Source: Cohnella fermenti (GTDB taxonomy: Bacteria; Bacillota; Bacilli; Paenibacillales; Paenibacillaceae). Taken from it: a stretch of DNA of 64,000 nucleotides. Under the pieces are notes generated by a model. That model worked only from the letters and a program-made list of their open reading frames with translations. It was not told where the DNA came from and ran no database searches. Location: contig NZ_SSOB01000016.1 of the NCBI RefSeq assembly GCF_004801405.1, positions 107,219-171,218 of the forward strand. The letters run 5' to 3'. This document shows, one piece after another, positions 9,362 through 18,112 of the stretch. Made by a program: the position numbers and the translations under genes. Each line of letters starts with the position of its first letter. Positions within the stretch are counted from its first letter, which is position 1.

Positions 9362-9925
9362 TTGAATTCCGAAGCGAACTTCGATTATTTGAAATACATG
9401 ACCGACCACGCGGACAAGAAGGCGCTGCTCAGCGAGCTGATGACCGCTTACGGACGGGAAGTGTGGAATTACGCCTACAGCATCTCCCGCAAGCGGGAGA
9501 TGGCCGACGACATCACCCAAGAGGTGTTCATCAAGGTGTTCAAGAATCTTCACGGGTTCCGCAGCGATGCCTCGGTGAAGACTTGGCTTCTGACGATCAC
9601 CCGCAATACGGCGATCGACTTCCAGCGTTCGGCGTTCCTGCGCAAGGTGACGTTGACCGATTGGTCCCTGGAGACGGGAGAGTCGCGTTCGGTCGAGCAG
9701 GAAGTGATGGAGAAGCAGTCCGTGAACGACATGTGGAAGCTTGTGCTGAAGCTCCCAACCAAGTACAGGGAAGTGATTATTTTATACGCCCACCATCAGT
9801 TATCTCTTCGCGAGATTGCGGACATGCTTGACGTAACCGAAGGAACGGTCAAGTCCCGCATGTTCCATGCTCGCAAGAAACTATCGAAGTTGAAGGAGCA
9901 GAATGCATATGGATCCAACGGATAA
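9362..9925 (+). CDS. ECF-type RNA polymerase sigma factor
   Basis: A sigma-70 family protein of the extracytoplasmic-function class, about 187 residues. Region 2 contains WNYAYSISRKREMADDITQEVFIKVF and the following RSDASVKTWLLTITRN. Region 4 contains LPTKYREVIILYAHHQLSLREIADMLDVTEGTVKSRM. The reading frame is open from ATG 9275, but a TTG at 9362 preceded six bases earlier by AGAGGTGG (9348-9355) is the better start and fits the family length; ATG 9323 is another option. It overlaps by 23 bases the downstream membrane gene, which is probably its anti-sigma factor. Target genes cannot be inferred. Confidence 0.9.
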   Translation: MNSEANFDYLKYMTDHADKKALLSELMTAYGREVWNYAYSISRKREMADDITQEVFIKVFKNLHGFRSDASVKTWLLTITRNTAIDFQRSAFLRKVTLTDWSLETGESRSVEQEVMEKQSVNDMWKLVLKLPTKYREVIILYAHHQLSLREIADMLDVTEGTVKSRMFHARKKLSKLKEQNAYGSNG

Positions 9926-11156
9926 AGAGCTGAGGGAATGGCTGTCTGACGGGCCGTTCCCTGGCGGAGGCTTCGACGAGCGGCTTCGCAGAAGGATTGA
10001 AGCGAACCTCGATCGACCTCCGCGCCGCGCTCGTTCCCGGAGCCTCTGGACAGCATTGGGCGCGTCGGTCGCCGTGGCGGCCGCGCTCCTCATCGGAATC
10101 TGGCAATGGTCCGATTCCGGCACGGAAGCTTGGCAAGCGAATCGGGACGCCGAGATGAGCATGGCTTCCCAGCCGGAAGCCGTCAAGCTGGCGAAGGTGG
10201 AGGAACCGCTGGAGACGGCGATGCTGATCGGCTTGCGCAAGGATATCTCCACGCCTGACGGGGGAGTCGTCAGCACGTACCGGACGATTCTTGTCGCGCC
10301 GGAGAGCGAAGACAAGCTGGTCGTAGCGGCGCAGGGCGACGGAATCGTCATGCCGTATAAGCAATCGTTCTGGTTCCTGAACGCAACGGGAGACGACGGC
10401 TCCTCATCCGCGCAGACGATCTCGGCTTACGAGGCCTATACAAGCAAGAAGCTGGCCGCCGTGCCGGAAGCGGCTCCCGTTCGGGAAGGCTTGCTGTCCG
10501 AACGCCTTCTCTACGTCGGACACGAATACTTGGCGGTCGCACAGGAAGGCTCCGGCGCCGGAGAGCGCCGCTTCGTGCAGAGCCTGAAGCAACTGAGCGA
10601 GTCGCTCGGCACACCGTACGATTCGTCGACCGAGCCTCATCTCTCGTTGGAAGCGGCGTCGGATGACGAAGCGACGGAAGAGTTGAAGGAAGAGGATGCC
10701 GTCCCGGTTAACGTCGGAACCGAGCAATGGAGCATTATCCGCAAGCAGGGCAGTTGGGCCGGCGTGCGCTACCGGAATTCCGCCGGCTATGGGGCGCTCG
10801 ATCTTACGAGCGAGGAGGAGACGGGCGAGAGCCTGCCGGACAAGATTGCGAGGAACAACTCCCTTCCGATCGATTGGGCGAACGTTCTCGCGCTGGAGCC
10901 CGCTGCGACGGATGCCTACGCCTCTGTAAATCTGCAGGTGCTGGCCGTCGCCCTCGACCGGCAGCTCAAGATCTATCCATACGGACGCGAGAATTCGGCG
11001 GAGAACGTCCTCGCGATCGACCTGGACCCCGGAGAGTCCGTCATCATGGTTCAATGGTCGGTCGAGCAGAAGTACACGGAGCAATGGGTGACGAAGGTCA
11101 GCGAGATTTTGCAGGCCGCCTCCGCCTCCGGCACCGAAGCCGTCGTCGCCAAGTAG
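9903..11156 (+). CDS. Membrane-anchored anti-sigma-like protein
   Basis: A 417-residue protein overlapping the ECF sigma gene. Residues 1-45 are cytoplasmic and charged, residues 47-66 form one membrane segment (LWTALGASVAVAAALLIGIW), and about 350 residues face outward. That topology, in an overlapping pair with an ECF sigma factor, is the standard arrangement of an anti-sigma factor. No canonical zinc-binding anti-sigma motif is visible, so the assignment rests on context and topology. ATG 9903 has GGAG four bases upstream; ATG 9909 is also possible. The extracytoplasmic part is not recognised. Confidence 0.7.
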   Translation: MHMDPTDKELREWLSDGPFPGGGFDERLRRRIEANLDRPPRRARSRSLWTALGASVAVAAALLIGIWQWSDSGTEAWQANRDAEMSMASQPEAVKLAKVEEPLETAMLIGLRKDISTPDGGVVSTYRTILVAPESEDKLVVAAQGDGIVMPYKQSFWFLNATGDDGSSSAQTISAYEAYTSKKLAAVPEAAPVREGLLSERLLYVGHEYLAVAQEGSGAGERRFVQSLKQLSESLGTPYDSSTEPHLSLEAASDDEATEELKEEDAVPVNVGTEQWSIIRKQGSWAGVRYRNSAGYGALDLTSEEETGESLPDKIARNNSLPIDWANVLALEPAATDAYASVNLQVLAVALDRQLKIYPYGRENSAENVLAIDLDPGESVIMVQWSVEQKYTEQWVTKVSEILQAASASGTEAVVAK

Positions 11157-11373
11157 TCGTCGAATAAGGGGCCGAACGAATGAGGGCCCAATAAGGGAAG
11201 AGTAAGCATACGCTGGCAAGATACGAGGCTCGGGGAGATTCCCCGGGCTTCTTCGATGTTTGGAGCACCGCATTCGAATTCGACTCCCCAGCCCCCAGCC
11301 CCAATTCCCAGTTGCCGCCGCCCGCCGAATATCCCGCTCACCCGCCGCATTGGAACCCCGCCGCCCCGCCGCC

Positions 11374-11402
11374 CGATTTTATGCGATTTTTCGCATACAT
11401 TT
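11374..11402 (-). repeat. Single hairpin of the dispersed intergenic repeat family, reversed
   Basis: ATGCGA-TTTT-TCGCAT at 11381-11396 with flanks. Read on the minus strand, ATGCGAAAAATCGCATAAAA is nearly the last hairpin unit of the repeats at 38.1 and 63.6 kb. Confidence 0.6.
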
Positions 11403-11536
11403 TCCTCGTACCTTCGCCGTCCGCCGCAGATTCGTTCCATTCAGATCTATCCCGCCAGCTTATTTAAACAAACTTACTAATAGTACCTTTCGCAAACTAT
11501 CGATTCGGACCATGCATGCGCGACAAGGCCCGATGC

Positions 11537-11847
11537 GAGCCGCCCACCGGCTACTCCCGCGCTCCGAATGCCGGATTTTCCGACATTTGATCCGCCCACC
11601 GACTACTCATGCGCTCCGAATGTCAGATTTTCCGACATACGAGCTGCTCGCCGACTACTCCTGCGCTCCAAATGTCGGATTTTCCGACATACGAGCCGCC
11701 ACCGACTACTCCCGTGCTCCAAATGTCGGTTTTTCCGACATACGAGCCGCCCACCGACTACTCCTGCGCTCCGAATGTCGGATTTTCCGACATACGATCC
11801 GCTCGCTGACTACTCCCGTGCTCCGAATGCCGGATTTTCCGACATAT
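11537..11847. repeat. Six-copy 52-bp tandem array with a hairpin in each unit
   Basis: Units start at 11561, 11613, 11665, 11716, 11768 and 11820 (spacing 52, 52, 51, 52, 52), preceded by a partial unit from 11537. Each carries GCTCCGAATGTCGG-ATTTTCCGACA, a 7-bp stem (TGTCGGA/TCCGACA) with loop TTT; copies 1, 2, 4 and 6 have single stem mismatches. The rest of the unit is GAGCCGCCCACCGACTACTC. The remainder of the 1-kb gap 11157-12162 shows no convincing gene. Open frames through the array merely translate the repeat. Confidence 0.92.
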
Positions 11848-12162
11848 TGTGTTGCTCTCTGTGACTGTTGCGCGATCGGAGGCGGTCGAGCGGAATCGTA
11901 GGTGGTAGTTGGCTCAAGCGGGGGTGCTGAGAGAGTCGATCCATCCGAGGCCCACTCGTTTGACCTGGAGCGCAGAAGGAGCGGTGCAATTGGGCGGCTA
12001 GTCGCGGACAATCTCCAATCTTCGCATTAACGCTTTACTAAGATGACGCAATAATGTATTATCGTAATGAAGCGAACAGAATAGCAAATGCAATGAAAAA
12101 TCAATGGCAACCGGTGGAAAATCAATGGCGACACCATTACGACAACGAAAGGAAAGATTCCA

Positions 12163-13314
12163 ATGACCTCCAATCCCAACCGAACGCCGAATATCCCGCC
12201 CGCCTCGGCTAGAGCTGCGCTTGATCGCATGACCCCTTACACTCCGGGCAAGCCTATCTGGGAGGTGAAGAGCGAATACGGGCTGGACCGGATCGTGAAG
12301 CTGGCTTCCAATGAGAACCCGCTCGGCCCGTCGCCGAAGGCGCTGGAGGCGATTCGCGAGATGCTGCCGGAGCTTCATCGCTACCCGGACGATCGCGCGC
12401 GCTTGCTTGTTCGGACGCTGGCGAAGCGTTACGGCCTGCCGGAGGGCTGCTTCCTCGCGACCAATGGCGGCGACGAATTTATCAAGCTGCTGTCGGAAGC
12501 TTACCTGGAACCGGGCGACGAGGTGATCGTGCCGACTCCAACGTTCAGCGAGTATGAATTCGGCGCGATTCTGATGGATGCGAACATCGTGGGCGTGCCG
12601 CTTCGCGACGGCTGCCTCTATTCGGCAGACGACCTGCTCGCACGGGTTGGGCCGCGGACGAAGCTGGTCTACGTCTGCACGCCGAACAACCCGACCGGAA
12701 CGTACTTGGCGAAGACGGAACTGCGGCGGCTCGTGGAGGGGCTCCCCTCCGGCGTGCTCGTGGCGATTGACGCGGCGTATTCGCACTATGCTTCGGCGGA
12801 CGATTACACGGATGGGATGGAGTTGATCGCGGAGGGCTTCCCGGTCGTCGTGCTGCACACCTTCTCGAAAATATTCGGCTTGGCCGGCATAAGAGTCGGC
12901 TTCGGGGCCGCTCCGGAGGCGGTTGTTGCCAGCATTCTGCGCGTGAAGGAGCCGTTCAATGTGAACGCGCTGGCGCAAGCGGCCGCTCTCGCGGCGCTTG
13001 ACGACGAGGAGCACATGGAAGCGTCGAGGGCGCTCAACGAACGGGGAAGGCGGCAGTTGTACGAAGGGCTCGCCAAGCTGTCGATTGCTTGCGTTCCGAG
13101 CATGAGCAACTTTGTCCTCGCCGAGATCGGAGAGAGCGCTCCGCTTGTGTACGAGCAATTGCTGAAGCGCGGAGTCATCGTCAGACCGGGCCGGGGCTGG
13201 GGGTTGCCCCGCTGTCTTCGGATATCGGTCGGCACGGAGGAGGAGAACGCCATCCTGCTGGAGCAGTTGGCTGTGATTTCGATCATAAACGGCGGAATCT
13301 TCAATGACCTGTAA
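12163..13314 (+). CDS. hisC: Histidinol-phosphate aminotransferase
   Basis: PLP-dependent class I/II aminotransferase of 383 residues for the L-histidinol-phosphate step of histidine synthesis; members of this family may also act on aromatic amino acids. Seen: KLASNENPLGPSPKA near residue 48, the CTPNNPTGTY loop, and the PLP lysine in HTFSKIFGLAGIRVGF. ATG 12163 follows AAAGGAAAGA. It stands alone after a 1-kb repeat-bearing gap rather than in a his or aro operon, so substrate preference is uncertain. Confidence 0.9.
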   Translation: MTSNPNRTPNIPPASARAALDRMTPYTPGKPIWEVKSEYGLDRIVKLASNENPLGPSPKALEAIREMLPELHRYPDDRARLLVRTLAKRYGLPEGCFLATNGGDEFIKLLSEAYLEPGDEVIVPTPTFSEYEFGAILMDANIVGVPLRDGCLYSADDLLARVGPRTKLVYVCTPNNPTGTYLAKTELRRLVEGLPSGVLVAIDAAYSHYASADDYTDGMELIAEGFPVVVLHTFSKIFGLAGIRVGFGAAPEAVVASILRVKEPFNVNALAQAAALAALDDEEHMEASRALNERGRRQLYEGLAKLSIACVPSMSNFVLAEIGESAPLVYEQLLKRGVIVRPGRGWGLPRCLRISVGTEEENAILLEQLAVISIINGGIFNDL

Positions 13315-13429
13315 CGGGATCGACAACACATCGTCGATTTTATGAACATAGTCGAATATGCTAAAATAAAGGGGAGTGGAGAAGCGATAAGAGAGACCAA
13401 AATAGAGACACACGGGCGGAGGAAGGCAC

Positions 13430-14302
13430 ATGTTTCGAGACATTGGAGTGGTCGGCGCCGGAACGATGGGACAGAGCATCGCCGAGATGCTCGCCGTCAA
13501 GGGCTTGGACGTTCATCTCGCGGAGAAGACGCACGAGCGCCTGAGCCAGGCGATGCAAGCGATTGAAGCCAGCCTCGATCGGCAGATCGAGAGATGGGCC
13601 ATCACGCAAGCGGAGAAAAAATTAATTCTTAATCGCATACATACCGAGCCGTCTCTCGAGCATCTGGCGAAGTGCGATCTCGTTATCGAGACGATCTCGG
13701 AGGATGTGGAGAGCAAGAAGCATGTTTTTGCCCAATTGGACGCCATTCTGCCGGAGGAAGCCATTCTGGCGAGCAACACGTCGACGCTCAGCTTGACCGA
13801 GCTCGCCGCGGTGACGAACCGGCCGAAGCGGGTCATCGGCATGCACTTCGTTTATCCGGCTATCCGCATCGATCTGGTCGAGATCATTCGCGGCCTGCAG
13901 ACGTCGGACGATACGTTCCGGCAGACGAAGGAGTTCGTCGAGAACGTTCTGAACAAGAAGGGCGTCATGGTGTACGAATCTCCCGGCTTCGTGACGACCC
14001 GCCTGATCTGCCTCCTGATTAACGAAGCGCTCCACCTGCTCGAGGAAGGCGTCGCTTCTCCGGAGGACATCGACGCTTCGATGAGAATCGGCTACCAGTT
14101 CGAGCACGGACCGCTGGAGATGGCCGACCGCTTCGGCCTCGATGCGGTGCTTGCCGCGCTGGAACGAATGTTCCGCGAATACGGAGAGCTGAAGTACAGA
14201 CCGTCGATCCTCCTCAAGAAGAAAGTCCGAGCAGGGCAGTTGGGTGTCAAGACGGGAGAAGGGTTTTTCGAATACGATAGGGATGGAGGCCGTCTCTCAT
14301 GA
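13430..14302 (+). CDS. 3-hydroxyacyl-CoA dehydrogenase family protein (catalytic Asn replaced)
   Basis: A 290-residue NAD-dependent 3-hydroxyacyl/3-hydroxybutyryl-CoA dehydrogenase homologue. The N-terminal Rossmann motif is GVVGAGTMGQSIAEML; the catalytic His is in GMHFVYPA (normally GMHFFNP), and the partner Glu is in DLVEII. The conserved PGFVxNR motif reads PGFVTTR, so the usual catalytic Asn is Thr. It may have altered activity or a different substrate. It overlaps ackA by four bases and the pair is probably one operon, suggesting acyl-CoA or short-chain acid metabolism. GGAGGAAGG lies upstream of the ATG. Confidence 0.85.
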   Translation: MFRDIGVVGAGTMGQSIAEMLAVKGLDVHLAEKTHERLSQAMQAIEASLDRQIERWAITQAEKKLILNRIHTEPSLEHLAKCDLVIETISEDVESKKHVFAQLDAILPEEAILASNTSTLSLTELAAVTNRPKRVIGMHFVYPAIRIDLVEIIRGLQTSDDTFRQTKEFVENVLNKKGVMVYESPGFVTTRLICLLINEALHLLEEGVASPEDIDASMRIGYQFEHGPLEMADRFGLDAVLAALERMFREYGELKYRPSILLKKKVRAGQLGVKTGEGFFEYDRDGGRLS

Positions 14303-15513
14303 ACATTCTTGTCATCAATGCGGGAAGCTCCTCTCTCAAATACCAGCTTTACAACATGAACGACGAATCCGTTCTGGCCAAGGGCAGGGTTGAACGGATC
14401 GGGATGGAATCCTCGATTCTGACACACGAGGTCGACGACCGTCCGGAGGTTCGCGAGGTCAGCGAGATTCTCGAGCATACGACGGCGGTTCGCAAGGTAT
14501 TGGACATGCTGACGAACAAGCGCTTCGGCGTGCTCGGCTCGATCGAGGATATTCAGGCGGTCGGCCACCGGATCGTTCACGGCGGAGAGTCCTTTAAGCA
14601 ATCGGTGCTGATCAACGACGAGGTGAAGCTGGAGATCAAGAAGCTGTTCGACCTCGCGCCGCTGCACAACCCGGCTCACATGATGGGCATTCTCGCGGTC
14701 GAGGCGAACCTGCCGAACGTTCCGCAGGCGGTCGTATTCGACACGGCGTTCCACCAGACGATGCCGAAGTCTTCGTATCTGTACGCCATTCCGATGGTGC
14801 TCTACAATAAGCATAAGATTCGCCGCTACGGCTTCCACGGCACGAGCCACGATTACGTGAGCCAGCAGGCCGCGCTATTCCTCGGCAAGCCGATCGAGGA
14901 ACTGAAGATCGTCAGTTGCCACATCGGCAACGGAGCGAGCTGCACGGCCATTATGCACGGGAAGTCGTACGATACGAGCATGGGGATGACGCCGCTCGAA
15001 GGGCTGATGATGGGGACGCGCAGCGGGGACCTGGACCCTGCAATCGTGCCGTACACGATCGGCAAGGAAGACCTGACGCTGAACGAGGTCAACTCGATGC
15101 TCAACAAGCACAGCGGCTTGATGGCGATCTCGGGCATCAGCAGCGACATGCGCGAGATCGTGCAGGCGATGGAGGACGGCAACGAATCGGCGCGGCTTGC
15201 GTTCGAGATGTATGCTTATCGCATCCGGAAGTACATCGGCGCCTACGCGGCGGCAATGAACGGCATCGACGTCATTCTGTTCACGGCGGGCGTCGGGGAG
15301 AATTCGGCTCCGCTGCGCGAGAAGGTGTGCGAAGGGCTGACGTTCCTCGGCATCGAGCTGGACACGGAGCGCAACAAGGTGCGTTCCGGCGAGACGCGGC
15401 GAATTGCGAAGGATGGCTCCAAGGTCGAAGTGCTTGTCGTTCCGACGAACGAGGAACTGCTGATCGCGCGGGACACGTACCGGCTGCTGACAACCTCTTC
15501 GGAGAGCAATTAG
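14299..15513 (+). CDS. ackA: Acetate kinase
   Basis: Interconverts acetyl phosphate plus ADP with acetate plus ATP; 404 residues, the normal length. The first ASKHA motif NAGSSSLKYQL is at the N-terminus; the region with Arg and His catalytic residues (GHRIVHGG) and the second signature (RRYGFHGTSHDYV) are intact. It overlaps the preceding dehydrogenase by four bases. A matching phosphotransacylase (PduL type) lies 32 kb downstream rather than adjacent. Confidence 0.96.
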   Translation: MNILVINAGSSSLKYQLYNMNDESVLAKGRVERIGMESSILTHEVDDRPEVREVSEILEHTTAVRKVLDMLTNKRFGVLGSIEDIQAVGHRIVHGGESFKQSVLINDEVKLEIKKLFDLAPLHNPAHMMGILAVEANLPNVPQAVVFDTAFHQTMPKSSYLYAIPMVLYNKHKIRRYGFHGTSHDYVSQQAALFLGKPIEELKIVSCHIGNGASCTAIMHGKSYDTSMGMTPLEGLMMGTRSGDLDPAIVPYTIGKEDLTLNEVNSMLNKHSGLMAISGISSDMREIVQAMEDGNESARLAFEMYAYRIRKYIGAYAAAMNGIDVILFTAGVGENSAPLREKVCEGLTFLGIELDTERNKVRSGETRRIAKDGSKVEVLVVPTNEELLIARDTYRLLTTSSESN

Positions 15514-15576
15514 CGACTTCTGGGTGCCGCGTCATGGGCGTCGGCACACAGGCACGAAGAAGGGAGGAAGAGGCTT

Positions 15577-16299
15577 ATGAACGATCGTTTGCACGATCGC
15601 AACGCGCTTGCGCAAGGATTGGCCGCCGCCTATGCGGACGGCTCGGTGAGCTTGCCCTATGCGCTTCTGCGCAGCTATCGCGCCTTGAAGCTGATGGACA
15701 CGGAATGCATGATGCTCATCCATATTATCGCGTACCGCCAGCTTGAGCAGAACGAGTTCCCGACGATGGATCAGCTTCAAGGCCGGCTCGGCGCTTCTCC
15801 GGATGCGATAGGCCATACGATGCAGAAGCTGGTGAAGAACGGCTTCGTCGGCATCGACGAGGTCGTCGATCCGCTCACTGGCGTTCAGGCGGAACGATAT
15901 AACCTTAGCGGTCTGTTCCAGAAGATTGCGGCGCTGCTCGCCGCCGGCGAGGTGCCGCTCGAAGGAGCCGAGGCCGCCAGAGCTTCCTTCGAGCCCGGCA
16001 TCGCTTCGCGGTCGATCCCGTCCGCGGCGTCGCACGCGGCGGAGCCGAATCTGTTCAGCGTCTTCGAGCAGGAGTTCGGGCGGCCGCTGACGCCGATGGA
16101 ATGCGAGACGATCAACGGCTGGATCGACAACGACGGCTATCCGAACGAGCTGATCCTGTTCGCGCTGAAGGAATCGGTGTTCGCCGGCAAGCTGCACTTC
16201 CGCTACATCGACCGCATCCTGCTGGAGTGGAGCCGCAATCGCGTAAACAGCGTCGACGACGCGCGGGCGCATGCGCAGAAGATTCGCGGAGGGCGCTGA
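15577..16299 (+). CDS. dnaD: DnaD-domain replication initiation protein
   Basis: Primosomal protein that helps load the replicative helicase in low-GC Gram-positives; 240 residues. The N-terminal winged-helix domain (residues 1-120) is followed by the DnaD C-terminal domain from about 150 (LFSVFEQEFGRPLTPMECETI) ending with the conserved YIDRILLEW. The linker at 125-150 is Ala/Ser rich. GGGAGGAAGAGG precedes the ATG. In B. subtilis dnaD lies by asnS and nth; here it follows ackA and precedes the dipicolinate operon. Confidence 0.93.
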   Translation: MNDRLHDRNALAQGLAAAYADGSVSLPYALLRSYRALKLMDTECMMLIHIIAYRQLEQNEFPTMDQLQGRLGASPDAIGHTMQKLVKNGFVGIDEVVDPLTGVQAERYNLSGLFQKIAALLAAGEVPLEGAEAARASFEPGIASRSIPSAASHAAEPNLFSVFEQEFGRPLTPMECETINGWIDNDGYPNELILFALKESVFAGKLHFRYIDRILLEWSRNRVNSVDDARAHAQKIRGGR

Positions 16300-16349
16300 G
16301 AAGATGAACGCGGATGTGGATATCGGTATCGATATGGATTGATCCAAGG

Positions 16350-16397
16350 ATCGCAGGGCAGCCCTTCGCGGAGGGCGGCTGTGCGGTTCTTTTTTTG
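16350..16397 (+). terminator. Terminator after dnaD
   Basis: A GC-rich hairpin (GGGCAGCCC... against GGGCGGCTGT) is followed by CTTTTTTT at about 16389-16396. Confidence 0.65.
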
Positions 16398-16451
16398 GCA
16401 TATGTTAAAAAAGTCCCGATCTGCCCGTCAGGCCGCGGCAAGGGATTGCGC

Positions 16452-16479
16452 ACCCGTCGGTGGGCGTACGCATAAGATA
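16452..16479 (+). promoter_or_regulatory. SigK-type promoter for dpaAB
   Basis: CACC (with AC at 16452-16453), a 16-base spacer and CATAAGATA at 16471-16479 match the SigK consensus mACm-N16-CATAnnnTA. Dipicolinate synthase is a known mother-cell SigK target, so motif and function agree. Confidence 0.75.
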
Positions 16480-16523
16480 GCTATGTACTTGCGACACTGG
16501 CGGCATGAAGGGAGGGGGATGCC

Positions 16524-17423
16524 TTGCTTACGGGAGTGAACGTAGTGCTCGCGGGCGGGGATGCCCGGCAGTTGGAAGTCATCCGCCGTCTAACGGAATT
16601 GGATGCCACGGTAACGATTATCGGCTTCGATCGCTTGGACACACCGTTCCCGGGCGTAACGAAGGCGGAGTGGACGGAAGAGGCGCTGCGCGGGGCCGAT
16701 GCGCTTGTTCTTCCTCCGGTCGGAACGGAGGACGACGGAACGGTCTCGGCCATCTTCACCGACAAGGAGATGAAGCTGACCGAAGCGTACGTCTCGAGGC
16801 TGCCCGCGCATTGCCAAATCTATTGCGGAATGGCCAAGGCCTATCTGAAGAAGCTGTGCGCCGCCCATCAACTGAAGCTTATCGAGCTGTTCGAGCGGGA
16901 CGACGTAGCGATCTACAACTCGATCCCGACGGCGGAAGGCGCTCTGATGATGGCCATCCAACACACGGACATTACGATTCACGGGTCGACTTGCATGGTG
17001 CTCGGCCTTGGAAGAACGGGTCTCACGATGGCGCGGACGCTGCAAGCGCTCGGCGCGAAAGTGAAGGCCGGAGTACGCCGGGAGGAGTCCTTCGCGAGGG
17101 CGTTCGAGATGGGCTTCGAGCCTTTCTACATGGGCGATTTGGCGCGTCAGGCGGGGAATATCGACTTGCTTTTTAATACGATACCTAATATGATAGTCAC
17201 AGCGCAAGTGATCGCGGGACTCCCCCTGCGAGCGGTGATTATCGACCTGGCTTCGAAGCCCGGCGGCACGGATTTTCGCTTCGCCGAGAAGCGAGGAATC
17301 AAGGCGATGCTCGCCCCCGGATTGCCGGGAATCGTCGCCCCGAAGACGGCCGGTCGAATTATCGCGAATGGTCTTATCCAACTGTTGTTGGAAGATCAGC
17401 GACTACGGGGGAATGAACCATGA
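16524..17423 (+). CDS. dpaA: Dipicolinate synthase subunit A
   Basis: With DpaB it oxidises the dihydrodipicolinate-pathway intermediate to dipicolinic acid in the sporulating mother cell, giving the spore core its heat resistance. 299 residues; an N-terminal region beginning LTGVNVVLAGGDARQLEVI is followed by a Rossmann domain with GLGRTGLTMARTLQALGAKV near residue 160. The start is a TTG at 16524 placed after GGGAGGGGGA (16510-16519); no in-frame ATG fits as well. It overlaps dpaB by four bases. A SigK-like promoter is at 16452-16479. Confidence 0.95.
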   Translation: MLTGVNVVLAGGDARQLEVIRRLTELDATVTIIGFDRLDTPFPGVTKAEWTEEALRGADALVLPPVGTEDDGTVSAIFTDKEMKLTEAYVSRLPAHCQIYCGMAKAYLKKLCAAHQLKLIELFERDDVAIYNSIPTAEGALMMAIQHTDITIHGSTCMVLGLGRTGLTMARTLQALGAKVKAGVRREESFARAFEMGFEPFYMGDLARQAGNIDLLFNTIPNMIVTAQVIAGLPLRAVIIDLASKPGGTDFRFAEKRGIKAMLAPGLPGIVAPKTAGRIIANGLIQLLLEDQRLRGNEP

Positions 17424-18016
17424 ATTGGCATGGAGTGACCGTCGGTTACGCACTTACCGGTTCCCATTGCACGCTTGCGGAAGTGCTTCCGCAGATTCAG
17501 AGATTCACGGATGCGGGCGCGAATGTCGTTCCGATCGTCAGTCAGACGATTCTGACGACCGACACGCGCTTCGGAACCTCGGAGCATTGGCAGTCCGAGC
17601 TTCGCCGGATTACGGGGAACGAACTGATCTCGTCGATCACGGCCGCAGAGCCGCTCGGCCCTTCGAAGAAGCTGGACGTCCTGGCCATCGCCCCCTGCAC
17701 GGGCAGCACGACGAGCCGGCTTGCGAACGCGCTGACCGACAGTCCGGTGCTGATGGCGGCCAAGGCGCAGCTGCGCAACGGCCGGCCGCTTGTTCTAGCC
17801 ATCTCGACGAACGACGGTCTTGGCCTTAACGCCGCGAATATCGCGAAGCTGCTTGTCGCCAAGAGCATCTACTTCGTCCCGTTCGGGCAAGACAATCCGG
17901 AGGCCAAGCCGAATTCCCTCGTCGCGAGGATGGACCTCGTGCTGGAGACTTGCGAGGCGGCGCTGCAAGGCAGACAACTGCAGCCCATGCTGATCGAGCG
18001 TTTCTTATACGCTTAA
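17420..18016 (+). CDS. dpaB: Dipicolinate synthase subunit B
   Basis: Flavoprotein-like subunit of dipicolinate synthase, 198 residues, the usual length. It resembles the flavoprotein (UbiX/Dfp-like) fold: VTVGYALTGSHCTLAEV at the N-terminus, the central APCTGSTTSRLANALTDSPVLMAAKAQLR, and FVPFGQDNPEAKPNSLVA near the end. Translationally coupled to dpaA by ATGA overlap. In B. subtilis asd follows here; instead dapG comes next after an 87-96 base gap. Confidence 0.95.
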   Translation: MNWHGVTVGYALTGSHCTLAEVLPQIQRFTDAGANVVPIVSQTILTTDTRFGTSEHWQSELRRITGNELISSITAAEPLGPSKKLDVLAIAPCTGSTTSRLANALTDSPVLMAAKAQLRNGRPLVLAISTNDGLGLNAANIAKLLVAKSIYFVPFGQDNPEAKPNSLVARMDLVLETCEAALQGRQLQPMLIERFLYA

Positions 18017-18112
18017 GATAGGAACGGCTTCACGGCTTATTCGGAATAAAGACTCGACTCTCTTCGTTGCCTTTGACTTCCCCGCAGGCTGTTCGGAAGG
18101 AAGATGAGAGCA

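Noticed and set aside
11537..11847. CRISPR array
   Set aside because: Units are contiguous with no unique spacers, and no cas genes are nearby; it is a tandem repeat with hairpins.
11260..11901. Open frames up to 213 codons through the 52-bp repeat array
   Set aside because: They only translate the repeat (FSDI, DFPTY-like motifs in several frames), have no ribosome site and no domain.
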